From assembly GCA_945863085.1 (NCBI GenBank), contig CAMBCD010000001.1, positions 1 to 29,823 of the forward strand: DNA of 29,823 nt. Direction: 5' to 3'. The position numbers and the translations under genes were made by a program. The notes under the pieces are model-generated. The model saw only the letters and a list, made by a program, of their open reading frames with translations, ran no database searches and was not told the origin of the DNA. How positions within the stretch are numbered: position 1 is the first letter of the stretch; each line of letters opens with the position of its first letter. Source of the stretch: Bordetella parapertussis. Its GTDB lineage: Bacteria; Pseudomonadota; Gammaproteobacteria; Burkholderiales; SG8-41. Below, in pieces: positions 1 through 7,322 of this stretch.

Positions 1-12
1 TCATCGCGCGCT

Positions 13-879
13 TCACCTGCCGACGTAGACCGCCACGATGCGCTCGCGCCCATGTCCGAGTTCCGCGCTGATGGTGAGCCGGGCTTGGCGGTCCTGTCCC
101 TTTTGTTCCAGTGACAGTTGTTTTGACGTTGGCCCGCCCTGTGCCGGACACGGCCAGCCCGTCAGCTCCTGGTATCGGTCCTGCGCATACTGGTGACGAT
201 GCCCGTGGACGTGCTGAATCCCCGCGGCCTGGCATTGCGCCTTGAAGCGCTGCAGCTGTTGTACGTAGGTCCTGTCTTGGGGAATCAAGCTGCCTATGCC
301 GGCCAGTTCTCTGGCCTCATTCAGCACCTGCCGCTGCTGCGCGTTGCGGATCGGAATTTCCCGCGGGCGCCCACCCTTGGCCCAGCTCGCCTTGAGGGTG
401 AGCCGGTCCCCGCCATCGGCCCATGCCGGCCGGATTTTGATCGACTCCTCGCGCCGCAGCCCGAAGGCGGCCTGCAGTTTCAGCGAAAGATGGGTATACG
501 GGTCGGTGATCCTGGCCAGGTCGCCACTTGTCAGGTGCCGCGACTGACTGACATTGGTGACGTATTGCCGCTGGGGGATGCCATAGGACGCATTGTCGCG
601 GGCCATCACATTCTGCTTGTCGACCTTCTCAGCCCACCACCGCAGTTCCGTCATCCGGTTCTTGATGGTTCCCGGGGAAAGGGATGCGGCCTTCCAGCGC
701 TCTACCAGCGCCGTCACATGCTTGGGCTTGAGGCTTGTCGCCTTCATGTCCTTGAACCCCAGTGCATGCAACTGGTTGGCGATCTGGGCCAGGATGGCCT
801 CCCGCGCATGCTGGGTGGCGTAGCTGCCATCGCGGTTGCGCTGGCAGAGTTGTTTCAGTTCGTAGTTCAGGTCTCTCAC
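13..879 (-). CDS. Tyrosine recombinase (integrase)
   Basis: This 288-residue protein has the layout of island integrases with an N-terminal SAM-like core-binding domain (about residues 1-90) and a C-terminal catalytic domain (about 120-288). All catalytic elements can be read: Arg142/143 in GLRREES, Lys168 in WAKGG, the H-x-x-R motif at 225-228 (HGHR), His276 in LGHGR, and the nucleophile Tyr285 close to the end in VYVGR. It resembles the Integrase_1-type family with its own N-terminal domain. The start is GTG at 879, preceded by a GAGGGAA-type ribosome site. It reads toward the left end, where the intact target tRNA would be expected. It should catalyse excision and integration of the island. 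No recombination directionality factor was recognised nearby. Its reading frame is undamaged, so it may still be active. Confidence 0.85.
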   Translation of the reverse strand: MRDLNYELKQLCQRNRDGSYATQHAREAILAQIANQLHALGFKDMKATSLKPKHVTALVERWKAASLSPGTIKNRMTELRWWAEKVDKQNVMARDNASYGIPQRQYVTNVSQSRHLTSGDLARITDPYTHLSLKLQAAFGLRREESIKIRPAWADGGDRLTLKASWAKGGRPREIPIRNAQQRQVLNEARELAGIGSLIPQDRTYVQQLQRFKAQCQAAGIQHVHGHRHQYAQDRYQELTGWPCPAQGGPTSKQLSLEQKGQDRQARLTISAELGHGRERIVAVYVGR

Positions 880-1049
880 GGCTTCCCTCAGGTCACATTG
901 TTTACATCAACCATTCTCTGAGCTGTCCACAAACAAGTGGGCCGCTAATCCCCCCTAAAACAGGGGGGGTTGGCGAGAATATGGCCCCTGTGGTCTGCGT
1001 AAGGCCAAAACGGGTCTGATGGCGGACTGCCGTTTCATTGCCGCGGAAA

Positions 1050-1126
1050 TGCAGTCGGCGTGCAGTCAACATGCAGCCCGACGGCAGGCGGTCTGCAGTC
1101 CATGTGCAGTCGATATACAGTCCGCT
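1050..1126 (+). repeat. Seven-unit 11-bp tandem (iteron-like) array
   Basis: The heptamer TGCAGTC recurs at exact 11-bp steps, starting at 1050, 1061, 1072 (TGCAGCC), 1083 (GGCAGGC), 1094, 1105 and 1116 (TACAGTC). Four of the seven units are perfect; the four bases between heptamers vary. Weaker TGC-containing units seem to continue the phase on both sides (TGCCGTT at 1028, TGCCGCG at 1039, TGCTGCG at 1127). An 11-bp step is close to one DNA helical turn, so a protein could bind all units along one face. Iterons of replication origins, or arrays bound by an integrase accessory factor, are the likely analogues; the binding partner is unknown. Confidence 0.75.
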
Positions 1127-1211
1127 TGCTGCGTTGCACGCTATTACTTGCTCATTCGGTAATGCTCTGCTCTCGGTGTGTGCTGCATTTCAGGTCAGTG
1201 TTACTGTCCGT

Positions 1212-1901
1212 CTTCCATGCCTGAGCATGGGAGCGCTACAAGGGACCTCGGGACACCACGCCCGGTTTGTGTCGTTGTTTTGCTGCTGGCCTGCCCGACA
1301 CGGCATTGGCACCGATGGAGCGGTGGGGCCGCTGACCATCGTTGAGTCCTTACCCAGGACTCAGGGGTTTGCGCCGGGGTGGCGCGGGTACTGCGACATC
1401 CGCTGAGGGCGGACCAGGGGACGGAACCGCATTGCACGGTTCCTTACGTTGTGATGGGCCAGAACAGCCCGTCACTACGGCTCGTCATTACAAAAACCAC
1501 TACCTAAGGCTTTGATGGCGCAGCCGAATTACGCGTCGTCACTAGCAGCTGGCGCTGCCCAGTGACGACGCACGCTGGCCCAGAAGGCTGGTGCAGATGG
1601 ACCGATGAATGCTGGCGCAGGACATGTCGAAAGACATGATCGCCGCAGGCCAGCTCTGTTATTGATGGAATGCCGCCTCAGATTGCCTGAGACCACGTGG
1701 ATCGGCCTGCACGGAACCGTGCGGGCAATGCTGCGGCACGAAAACCACGGGCCCCACGAGTGACTACACGTATGGCCATCAATGGCAATTACAGGGATCT
1801 CCAGACCTTGCGGTCACCGGCTTTCAGGAGATGGAGCCGGTTTAGGGCGCTCTTGCGAGCCAGAGCGATGCTTGACGGGCATCAGGCGGGCTGACACAGC
1901 C
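1212..1901. other. Hairpin-dense region, candidate large structured RNA
   Basis: At least twelve inverted repeats lie in 690 bases without a gene. Arms read by eye: 1212-1220/1225-1233 (9 bp, one G-T), 1344-1350/1356-1362, 1371-1375/1381-1385, 1423-1429/1437-1443, 1451-1459/1467-1475 (one G-T), 1533-1543/1561-1571 (11 bp perfect, with nested 1545-1549/1554-1558), 1623-1628/1633-1638 closed by a GAAA tetraloop and nested in 1611-1616/1649-1654, 1677-1681/1687-1691, 1709-1713/1718-1722, 1816-1822/1835-1841, 1848-1853/1862-1867, 1867-1871/1879-1883 and 1889-1893/1897-1901. Short loops and a GNRA tetraloop favour a folded RNA, on either strand; hairpins acting as DNA (origin or recombination structure) are the alternative. 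It matches no RNA family I recognise. Confidence 0.4.
1533..1571. repeat. Perfect 11-bp inverted repeat with nested hairpin
   Basis: The arms GCGTCGTCACT (1533-1543) and AGTGACGACGC (1561-1571) are exact reverse complements. Inside them GCAGC (1545-1549) and GCTGC (1554-1558) pair around a TGGC loop, giving a 16-bp stem interrupted by a small asymmetric internal loop. It is the strongest single fold in the hairpin-dense interval. No T-run follows on either strand, so it is not a standard terminator. Confidence 0.7.
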
Positions 1902-2108
1902 AGCGAAAATTCGGTGCTGTCCAGTGACGTCCAAAGAAATACTTTGAAATCCGCTGGATGTGCGAGACGAAAAAATAGACTCTCCCGCATTTGCCGATTT
2001 GACTTTGCGCCAGAAAAAAAGTTTCAGCGAGCTATGCTGTGCGGGTAGCCAAGTACAAACTGTTAGTAGTGGCACGCTCCCCTCACAGATCATGTGCGGA
2101 GATTGTCC

Positions 2109-2519
2109 ATGGAAAGCAGGCGATGTACAGCATGCGGCAAGGAGTTTCGGCCGCGACCCCAAGTTCCACAGCAATGCTACTGTGCGGCGCCCGGGTGTCA
2201 GCGCGAGCGTCGGCGGCGCTCGCAACAGGCCAAGCGCCAGAGCGACCCCGATTACAAAGAAAACCAGACACGCGCACAACGCGCATGGCAAAAACGCAAT
2301 CCCGACTACTGGCGCGAATACCGCCGCACACATGTACAGTATTCCGAGCGAAACCGCGCACGGCAACACGAGCGCAATAACCGGCGACGCGAGCGCCTGA
2401 TTGCAAAGATGGACGCCTCAACACCGGTTTTCCCCATGCCCACAGGTATCTACCAGATCAGCCAGGCCCCGCTACCTGGGTGCAAATTACTGTGCTATCA
2501 GCAACATACGATCGGGTAG
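2109..2519 (+). CDS. Small Cys4 zinc-ribbon basic protein
   Basis: This 136-residue protein begins with a likely zinc ribbon: Cys6-x2-Cys9 followed by Cys25 and Cys30 (CYCAAPGCQ). The middle (about residues 31-100) is very rich in Arg, Gln, Glu and Lys with repeated NPDYW/DPDYKEN-type stretches, probably a long charged helix that could bind nucleic acid. The ATG at 2109 is chosen because GGAGA lies seven bases upstream; an in-frame GTG at 2094 is less likely. It stands directly after the hairpin-dense interval and before a broken serine recombinase, a mobile-element setting. I recall similar proteins near recombinases in betaproteobacteria, but I know no function. The C-terminal 30 residues lose the charged character and may be a diverged or altered tail. 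Confidence 0.6.
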   Translation: MESRRCTACGKEFRPRPQVPQQCYCAAPGCQRERRRRSQQAKRQSDPDYKENQTRAQRAWQKRNPDYWREYRRTHVQYSERNRARQHERNNRRRERLIAKMDASTPVFPMPTGIYQISQAPLPGCKLLCYQQHTIG

Positions 2520-2606
2520 TCAAAGATTGCAAAGAGAGGACGTGATAGGGGTTACAAGCAGCGGCTGTTACTGTCGCGCGTTTTGAGGTTCGTCAGTCGA
2601 TTTCTC

Positions 2607-2618
2607 CTGTCGCGACAG
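2607..2618. promoter_or_regulatory. 12-bp perfect palindrome upstream of recombinase fragment
   Basis: CTGTCGCGACAG is a perfect palindrome 35 bases before the recombinase start. Its left half (CTGTCGCG) also occurs at 2571-2578, 36 bp upstream. Such a pair could be an operator or a site bound by the serine recombinase itself. This is inference from symmetry and position only. Confidence 0.35.
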
Positions 2619-2653
2619 CCTTGAATCCCACCTTCCATTTGCGACCGGGACAT

Positions 2654-2941
2654 ATGCCACAAGAAGACATCACACGTGAGGCAGGTTCTCCACAACCCGT
2701 CCTGTTTCGGGCAGCCGAATACGTTCGGATGTCGACCGACCATCAGCAGTATTCCACCGATAACCAGCGCGACAAGATCCGCGAGTACGCCGCTCGGCGC
2801 GGGATCGAGATCGTCCGCACCTACGCTAACGAAGGCAAGAGTGGCCTACGCATCGACGGACGACAGGCCTTGCAGCAGTTGATTAAAGACGTCGAGAGTG
2901 GCGCCACCGATTTTAAGGTAATCCTTGCCTACGACGTCAGC
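2654..2941 (+). pseudogene. Serine recombinase, N-terminal fragment
   Basis: The first 96 residues match the resolvase/invertase N-terminal domain of large serine recombinases: AEYVRMSTDHQ carries the nucleophile Ser27 and Arg25, and the YSTDNQRD and NEGKSG motifs follow. Homology stops abruptly after the VILAYDVS strand, where intact relatives continue with RWGRFQD and then a long DNA-binding region. From about 2935 the DNA instead encodes, on the other strand, the C-terminus of a MmgE/PrpD protein. The frame runs on to 3094 with unrelated residues. The rest of the recombinase is absent from the window, so this is a deletion or insertion scar and the fragment cannot recombine DNA. The ATG at 2654 is the best start (GGGA just upstream); an upstream TTG at 2621 is possible. 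Confidence 0.8.
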
Positions 2942-4284
2942 ATGGCCTCCAACATCCGCTGCGCTAGCACGCGAGGACCGGTCGTCTCGAGGCTGCGGAC
3001 CGCATCGACGACCGGCTGCACGCCCTCCGGCCGCACTACCGCGGAAGTCAGACGGCAGAACTTGTCGGTGACATCGTTCCAGGTCAACGGATGATCGGCA
3101 TCGCCACGGGGCGCGAGCACTGCTTCCTCGGCCACACGGCCATCGGTGAGCGTCATCACTATGGCACAGCCGAACCGCGGCTTGGAATCGTCGCGTACAA
3201 GCTTCACCTTCTTCAGTGTCGCTCTGACCTTCGGGTCGCGCAGATCGTTTTCGTAGACGTCCGAGGTCACGACGTCGCCCCGCGCCAGCACGAGCCCGAT
3301 GTTGAACGGCATGCTCAACCGGGCCGCCAGGAGGGTCTGCGGATCATCCTCGTGGTTGTCGCGCGCGACGACGGGGTGGCAGTGAACGGTGATTGAGGCC
3401 ACCTCGTCCGGCGACCGGATGCCGAGCCGCTTTACGAGCGCGGCCGTGCAGCCGGATGCGGCCAGCGTCGAGCTGCAGCCGTAGTAAGGCCGGAAGCCCG
3501 TCGCCATTACTTCATACGGATGTCCCAGGTCGCGCGTGAGTATCGATTCGTCAAAGTGATTGGACGTTGCGCGGCAGAATCCGCGCTCGCCCTCCAGCAC
3601 CGTGAACGGGCCCGTTATCCCGGCCTTGGTCAGCAGCGCGGCTTCGATGCCGTTCTGCGCCGCACGCGCCGCGTGAAACACCATCGTCAGCGCGCCATCC
3701 TTGTGGAACTCAAAGAGCCCCGCAGCCTGGCTACCCGCAATCCCGAACGCATTCGCGGTTTCGTCTGCCGAAAATCCCATCATTCGCGCGGCGGCAGCCG
3801 TCGTTCCGAACGTGCCGTAGGTCCCCGTCGGATGAAAACCCCGCTCACGATGGCTCGGCATGATCGATCGGCCAACGCGGCACATCACCTCGTAGCCGGC
3901 GATCATCGCCACCAGCATGTCCCTGCCGGAGAGATCGCCGGCTTCACCCGCGGCGAGTACCACCGGTATGACACAGCCGCCCGGATGCGACACCGAGCCG
4001 GTATGAATATCGTTGAGTCCCACGCTGTAGAGCGTCATCGCGTTGACGAACGCAGCGTCGCGCGGCGATCCGCGTGTGCGACCGGTGAACATCGTCGCAT
4101 CGCCCCCCTGCGTGCGCAGCGCTGCAATCATGGCGGCTGCACTCTGTCCCGGCCCGCCAGCCGTGCCCGCCAGCAGGCACCCCAACCCGTCGAGCAGATG
4201 CACCCGCGCCCGTTCGATCACCGCCGGCGGCAGCGCCCCATATTTCAGATCAGCCACGAATCGGGCCAGGAGACGGGTCGACAT
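2929..4284 (-). CDS. MmgE/PrpD family protein (leftward arm)
   Basis: This 451-residue protein has the full length of the MmgE/PrpD family, whose known members include 2-methylcitrate dehydratase, cis-aconitate decarboxylase and iminodisuccinate epimerase. Family hallmarks can be read: LLDGLGCLLAG near the N-terminus, HPTGTYGTFG, and RPYYGCSSTLAASG. The substrate cannot be told. The ATG at 4284 follows GGAGG by four bases; a GTG one codon earlier is also possible. The last codons (MLTS and stop) lie across or inside the broken recombinase, so the native C-terminal few residues have probably been replaced. It is the last gene of the leftward arm, 186 bases after the UGSC gene, with an AT-rich gap that could hold its own promoter. 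A second MmgE/PrpD gene is at 16207-17607. Confidence 0.85.
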   Translation of the reverse strand: MSTRLLARFVADLKYGALPPAVIERARVHLLDGLGCLLAGTAGGPGQSAAAMIAALRTQGGDATMFTGRTRGSPRDAAFVNAMTLYSVGLNDIHTGSVSHPGGCVIPVVLAAGEAGDLSGRDMLVAMIAGYEVMCRVGRSIMPSHRERGFHPTGTYGTFGTTAAAARMMGFSADETANAFGIAGSQAAGLFEFHKDGALTMVFHAARAAQNGIEAALLTKAGITGPFTVLEGERGFCRATSNHFDESILTRDLGHPYEVMATGFRPYYGCSSTLAASGCTAALVKRLGIRSPDEVASITVHCHPVVARDNHEDDPQTLLAARLSMPFNIGLVLARGDVVTSDVYENDLRDPKVRATLKKVKLVRDDSKPRFGCAIVMTLTDGRVAEEAVLAPRGDADHPLTWNDVTDKFCRLTSAVVRPEGVQPVVDAVRSLETTGPRVLAQRMLEAMLTS

Positions 4285-4470
4285 CACACCTCCGGATATT
4301 GTGTACTATTTGTTTTTAAATATTTTTACGAGTTGCGGCGCAGCGTGACAGGCGCTGTGCGAGAGAAAGAGAAGCAGATATGCTGATTCACTTTCCGAGC
4401 CTTAACTGTCACCTATGCCACTCACGCTCTTCCGCTCACGCGCCATCCCTCACGCTTCAATGAAGCTGGC
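4285..4470 (-). promoter_or_regulatory. Gap with hairpin and AT-rich stretch between UGSC and MmgE/PrpD genes
   Basis: Arms 4338-4345 and 4353-4360 form an 8-bp stem with one G-T pair and a 7-base loop. On the minus strand it is followed by a very AT-rich stretch (about 4300-4330), which could serve as a weak terminator for the selenoprotein gene, a promoter for MmgE/PrpD, or both. The heptamer CTCACGC recurs about four times at 4420-4476 with uneven spacing; no role is apparent. Confidence 0.3.
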
Positions 4471-6204
4471 TCACGCCTTCTTCGCGCGCAACGCCACCCA
4501 GTTTTCCGGCAGCGTCACCTTCTTGCTCACCGGCGCGCCCTGGATGTGGTTGCACAGGTAGGCGCGAGACTGGTTCCGGCCGGGGTCACCCGCCACGAGC
4601 ACGTCCACGAACTCCGGTTTCAGCACCGGGTTCACCATGCGCTCCATATCCGTCGACGCCGCGTACTCCGCAGGCAGGATGCCTTCTTTCACATAATTCT
4701 CGAACGTGAAGGTCGGCGTGCTGCCGATGCGTGCATAGTGCTGCGCCTGGCCCGCCTTGACGACGAGGTTGTCGCGGACGTACTGCTTCACCTTGTCCTT
4801 GGTCCACTCCGAGGCGATGACCTTCGCCACGCCCGGACCGGCCACGACCAGCGGATACCACTCGCCCGTCTTGAAGCCGGTATAGGCCCAGTAGCCGAAG
4901 CTCTGTGTCATCATCTCTGTCCACACCTTCACGTGATCGAGCGCATGCGTGCCGGCCGTGTAAATCGGCCCCGACACGCTGATCACGCTGCGCAAACTGA
5001 CGACGTTGTCGTCAGGACCGAAGCCCTTGTCCTGCGCGTAGGTCGGCCAGCCGATCGCCTTCGCGGCCTCTTCGTCCTCGGACATTGCCACCAGAAAGCT
5101 CTGCGCGATGCTGCCCTTGTCACCCGCGCCGGGCGGCACGCGGAATCCGCAGACGTTACGCAGGTACATGCGCACAAACCTTCCGACGCTGGAATTGGCC
5201 TGACGGCCGAAGCGCATCATGCCCTGCCCGAAGTGAAAATCCAGTTCGCGCACCAGGGGGCCATTTACGATGACGACCGGCTCCCAGCCCGGTGTGGATC
5301 CCGCATCCTCCACGCGGAACACAGGATCGGCCATCGCCTCCACCACGCCGATCAGTACCGGCATGTATTCTGGCCGGCAGCCGGACATGACACCGTTCAC
5401 CGCAATGCTGAGGATGGATGCCTCGCGACCTTCCTGCGGGATCGCGCTGATGGCTTCCTCCGCCCTGCGGTCCGTGAATTTCAGGAACTCGTCTACTGCA
5501 GTCCGCGTTGGCGGAATGATCGGAAGCCCGTCGGTCCACATCATTTCGTGAAAGTGGTCCTGCACTTCCTGCAACGTGCCGCTGAACACGACGCTGCCCG
5601 AGGCGGGTTCGCGGGATGCCTCCGATGCGTTGTCGTCGGTGGGCACTTCGCCTGTCAGCCCTGCGAGGAGTCCCGGCGCCAGCACCTCTTCCACCTTCCT
5701 GGCGAGTTCCTCATCGCTGTCGAGCAGCGGCACGCCGGGATACACCCCGATGGCGAGTGGAACGCCCAGCCCCTTCTTCACCACCTCCGCCTGCTTGAGG
5801 AACGGCGAGGAAATGATCGAGACGGCAGGTATGCCCATCTTCTCGGCCACGGCTGCAGCCCGCAACACGGCGGGCGTGCAGGCCCCTCAGGCCCCGATGC
5901 CGACGATCACCGCGTCGGCCTTGAACTGCCTCAACTTCCCGGGCAAGGCCTTCACCACGTCGCGTTCGCGCGCACCGTGAAAATTGCCGAACTCCTTGTG
6001 GTCGACGAACTTCACGCCCGGAAACCGCTTGCGGATGTACTCCCGCACCATGGGATAAATGGTGTCGCCACGGAACAGGATGTCCCACAGCTCGCAGACC
6101 ACCTTGCCGTTGAGATCGGGCACTCGGGTCGCAGCCGCCGTGTTCTTCACGGCCTTGCGTGTCGAAGGACACAACACATCGTAGCGGGGTTCCTGATTGC
6201 TCAT
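4471..6204 (-). CDS. UGSC-family selenoprotein, read through in-frame UGA
   Basis: Two adjacent frames on the minus strand, 5887-6204 and 4471-5886, are one gene separated only by an in-frame UGA (5887-5889). The N-terminal part and the sequence around the UGA (GIGA-U-GACTPA) match the UGSC family, known from marine metagenome selenoproteome work, in which the U is selenocysteine. Here the motif reads U-G-A-C, a UxxC redox-type pair at Sec106 and Cys109. The large C-terminal region (about residues 190-577, with HEMMWTDGLPIIPP and MSGCRPEYMP) accompanies this domain and has no function I can name. A SECIS-like hairpin follows the UGA. The start is the second of two adjacent ATGs (6204), six bases after AGGAG. 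No signal peptide is seen, so it is probably cytoplasmic. It lies among Bug and MmgE/PrpD genes. Without Sec insertion only a 105-residue stub would be made. Confidence 0.82.
5851..5889 (-). promoter_or_regulatory. Bacterial SECIS-like hairpin following Sec UGA
   Basis: Directly after UGA (5889-5887) the mRNA folds into three stacked helices: GGC/GCC, UGCA/UGCA and GCCCGC/GCGGGC, 13 bp in all, each step separated by a single bulged C. The apical loop is CGUGUU, 17 bases after the UGA. Known bacterial SECIS rules ask for a small apical loop with a G in its first two positions about 16-37 bases from the UGA; this fits. The same bases encode conserved protein residues, as in all bacterial SECIS elements. 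Its use depends on SelB and the Sec-tRNA, whose genes are not in this window. Confidence 0.7.
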
Positions 6205-6229
6205 CATGTTCTCCTGGTCCATTGTCTAG

Positions 6230-7213
6230 TTACTGCGGCTTGATACCGGCCGCCCTGATCACTTTTGCAAACTTGTCGGTTTCCTTCGCGAGGAAGGTGC
6301 TGAACTGCTCGTGCGTGCTCGCTACCACGGTCATGCCGTCGTTTGCGAGACGCTCCTTCAACTCAGGCAGATTGAGGATGCGGTTCACCTCGCGCTGCAA
6401 CTTGTTCACACGGTCCCGCAGCGTGCCCGTCGGCACCAGCATGCCATACCAGTTGGTCATGTCAAATCCGGGCAACCCTGCCTCGGCGATCGCCGGCAGG
6501 TCCGGCGCGATGGGCGAGCGCTGTGGGCTGGTCACTCCGAGCCCGCGAAGCTTGCCCGCCTTGACGAGCGGCAGGCTCTGCAGGATGTTGATGAAATTCG
6601 CCTGGATTTTACCGGCCATCAGATCGATGATCGCCGTGGCCGGCTCCTTGTAGGGTATGAGGGTATGTGCGTCATCTTCACCCCCGCCATGAGGCTGAAC
6701 AACTCGGCGCTCAGGTGCGGCAGCGCGCCGGTGCCGGGCGCGCCGGAGTTGATGGCTCCAGGCTTGGCCTTGGCCAGCGCGATGAACGACCGGATGTCCT
6801 TCGCGGTTAGCGCCGGGTGCATGACCATCACGAACGAGCGGCCCCGAGGCCAGATGCGACACCGGCATGAGATCCCTGGCCTGATCGCACGGCAGTTTCG
6901 AATACAGTAACGGGTTGGGAGCGTAGCCGGCCGGAATCACGAGGATCGTGTGACCGTCTGCAGGCGACTTCGCCACGAAGGTGGCACCCATCGTTCCGTT
7001 CGCGCCCAAGCGGTTGTCCACGATGACCTGCACACCCCACGTTTCCGTAAGCTTCTGCGCCAGTGCGCGGCCGATGGTGTCCGTCACGCCACCGGGCGGA
7101 TAAGGCGACACGATACGCATCTACCCGTTGGGATAATGCTGGGCTGCTGCCCCCGCCATCACGCCAGCGGACAGCAGCGCCGTGGTGCGGGCATGCAAAA
7201 ACGTCGTGTTCAT
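6230..7213 (-). pseudogene. Bug/TctC-type binding protein, broken by three lesions
   Basis: Intact parts match periplasmic Bug (TctC) proteins: PYPPGGVTDT, VDNRLGANGT, DLPAIAEAGLPGF and the C-terminal VIRAAGIKPQ. Three lesions are visible. A TAG at 7121-7123 lies between the signal peptide (starting ATG 7213) and the mature domain, where a Gln-type residue is expected before MRIVSPYPPGG. One extra base near 6832 shifts the frame after HLASGPLV. An exact 8-bp tandem duplication, AGGGTATG at 6652-6659 and 6660-6667, shifts it back. Restoring both gives the expected MHPALTAKD and THIPYKEPA. The frame from 7120 is open across the damage, but about 60 residues are garbled and the signal peptide is cut off, so the product should not work. 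It lies 25 bases after the UGSC gene in the same orientation. Sequencing error could explain the single-base insertion but hardly all three. Confidence 0.8.
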
Positions 7214-7322
7214 TCATTCGTCTCCAGACCGTTGCTGCGTGAGCGGTGAGTGATGGTTCGCGAACCACTCTCCACGCCAGCTCAAGCTCCACCGCTCACG
7301 TTACATTACTCACGAATCACCC
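7214..7322. other. Intergenic spacer with 12-bp palindrome
   Basis: The spacer between the Bug pseudogene and the next Bug gene contains the perfect palindrome GGTTCGCGAACC at 7255-7266. The word TGAGTGATG beside it recurs in the next spacer at 8339-8347. A possible operator or a duplicated spacer; evidence is thin. Confidence 0.25.

Larger units (their letters stand above)
880..2108. other. Long non-coding interval between integrase and zinc-ribbon gene
   Basis: No open frame here has a ribosome site plus recognisable protein content; the short frames are incidental. Instead the interval holds a C-run/G-run hairpin (arms 950-956 and 962-968), an 11-bp tandem array (1050-1126) and a dense chain of inverted repeats (1212-1901). 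The last 200 bases turn AT-richer, as expected for a promoter of the zinc-ribbon gene, but no convincing -35/-10 pair with normal spacing was found. Confidence 0.6.

Noticed and set aside
193..921. Plus-strand 242-residue frame opposite the integrase
   Set aside because: It is antisense to a gene with complete catalytic motifs and has no family features.
1050..1126. CRISPR array
   Set aside because: The repeat unit is only 11 bp with four variable bases, far too short for repeats and spacers, and no cas gene is present.
1533..1571. Integron attC site
   Set aside because: The outer arms lack the GTTRRRY/RYYYAAC consensus and no integron integrase or cassette array is present.
1598..1645. Hammerhead ribozyme, because of a GATGA and a later GAAA
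   Set aside because: The bases between the two motifs do not form stem II adjacent to them, so the core cannot assemble.
1611..1654. Group II intron domain V at the GAAA-tetraloop hairpin
   Set aside because: It has a five-base bulge on the 5' side and lacks the conserved AGC start and overall length of domain V; no reverse transcriptase is nearby.
1999..2038. Promoter TTGACT/TATGCT before the zinc-ribbon gene
   Set aside because: The spacing is 28 bases, well outside the working range.
3520..4386. Plus-strand 288-residue frame opposite MmgE/PrpD
   Set aside because: Antisense shadow of a recognised full-length gene.
5887..5889. Plain nonsense mutation or two separate genes in the UGSC locus
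   Set aside because: Family homology runs through the UGA without a gap, the UGA falls exactly at the known Sec position, and a SECIS-like hairpin follows.
4546..6243. Plus-strand 565-residue frame opposite the UGSC gene
   Set aside because: Long antisense frames are common in GC-rich DNA; the sequence is His/Arg-rich without domains, while the minus strand has clear homology.
7121..7123. Recoding of the TAG in the Bug gene, for example as pyrrolysine
   Set aside because: The same gene has two frameshifts, Bug proteins do not use unusual residues there, and no supporting signal is seen; decay is simpler.
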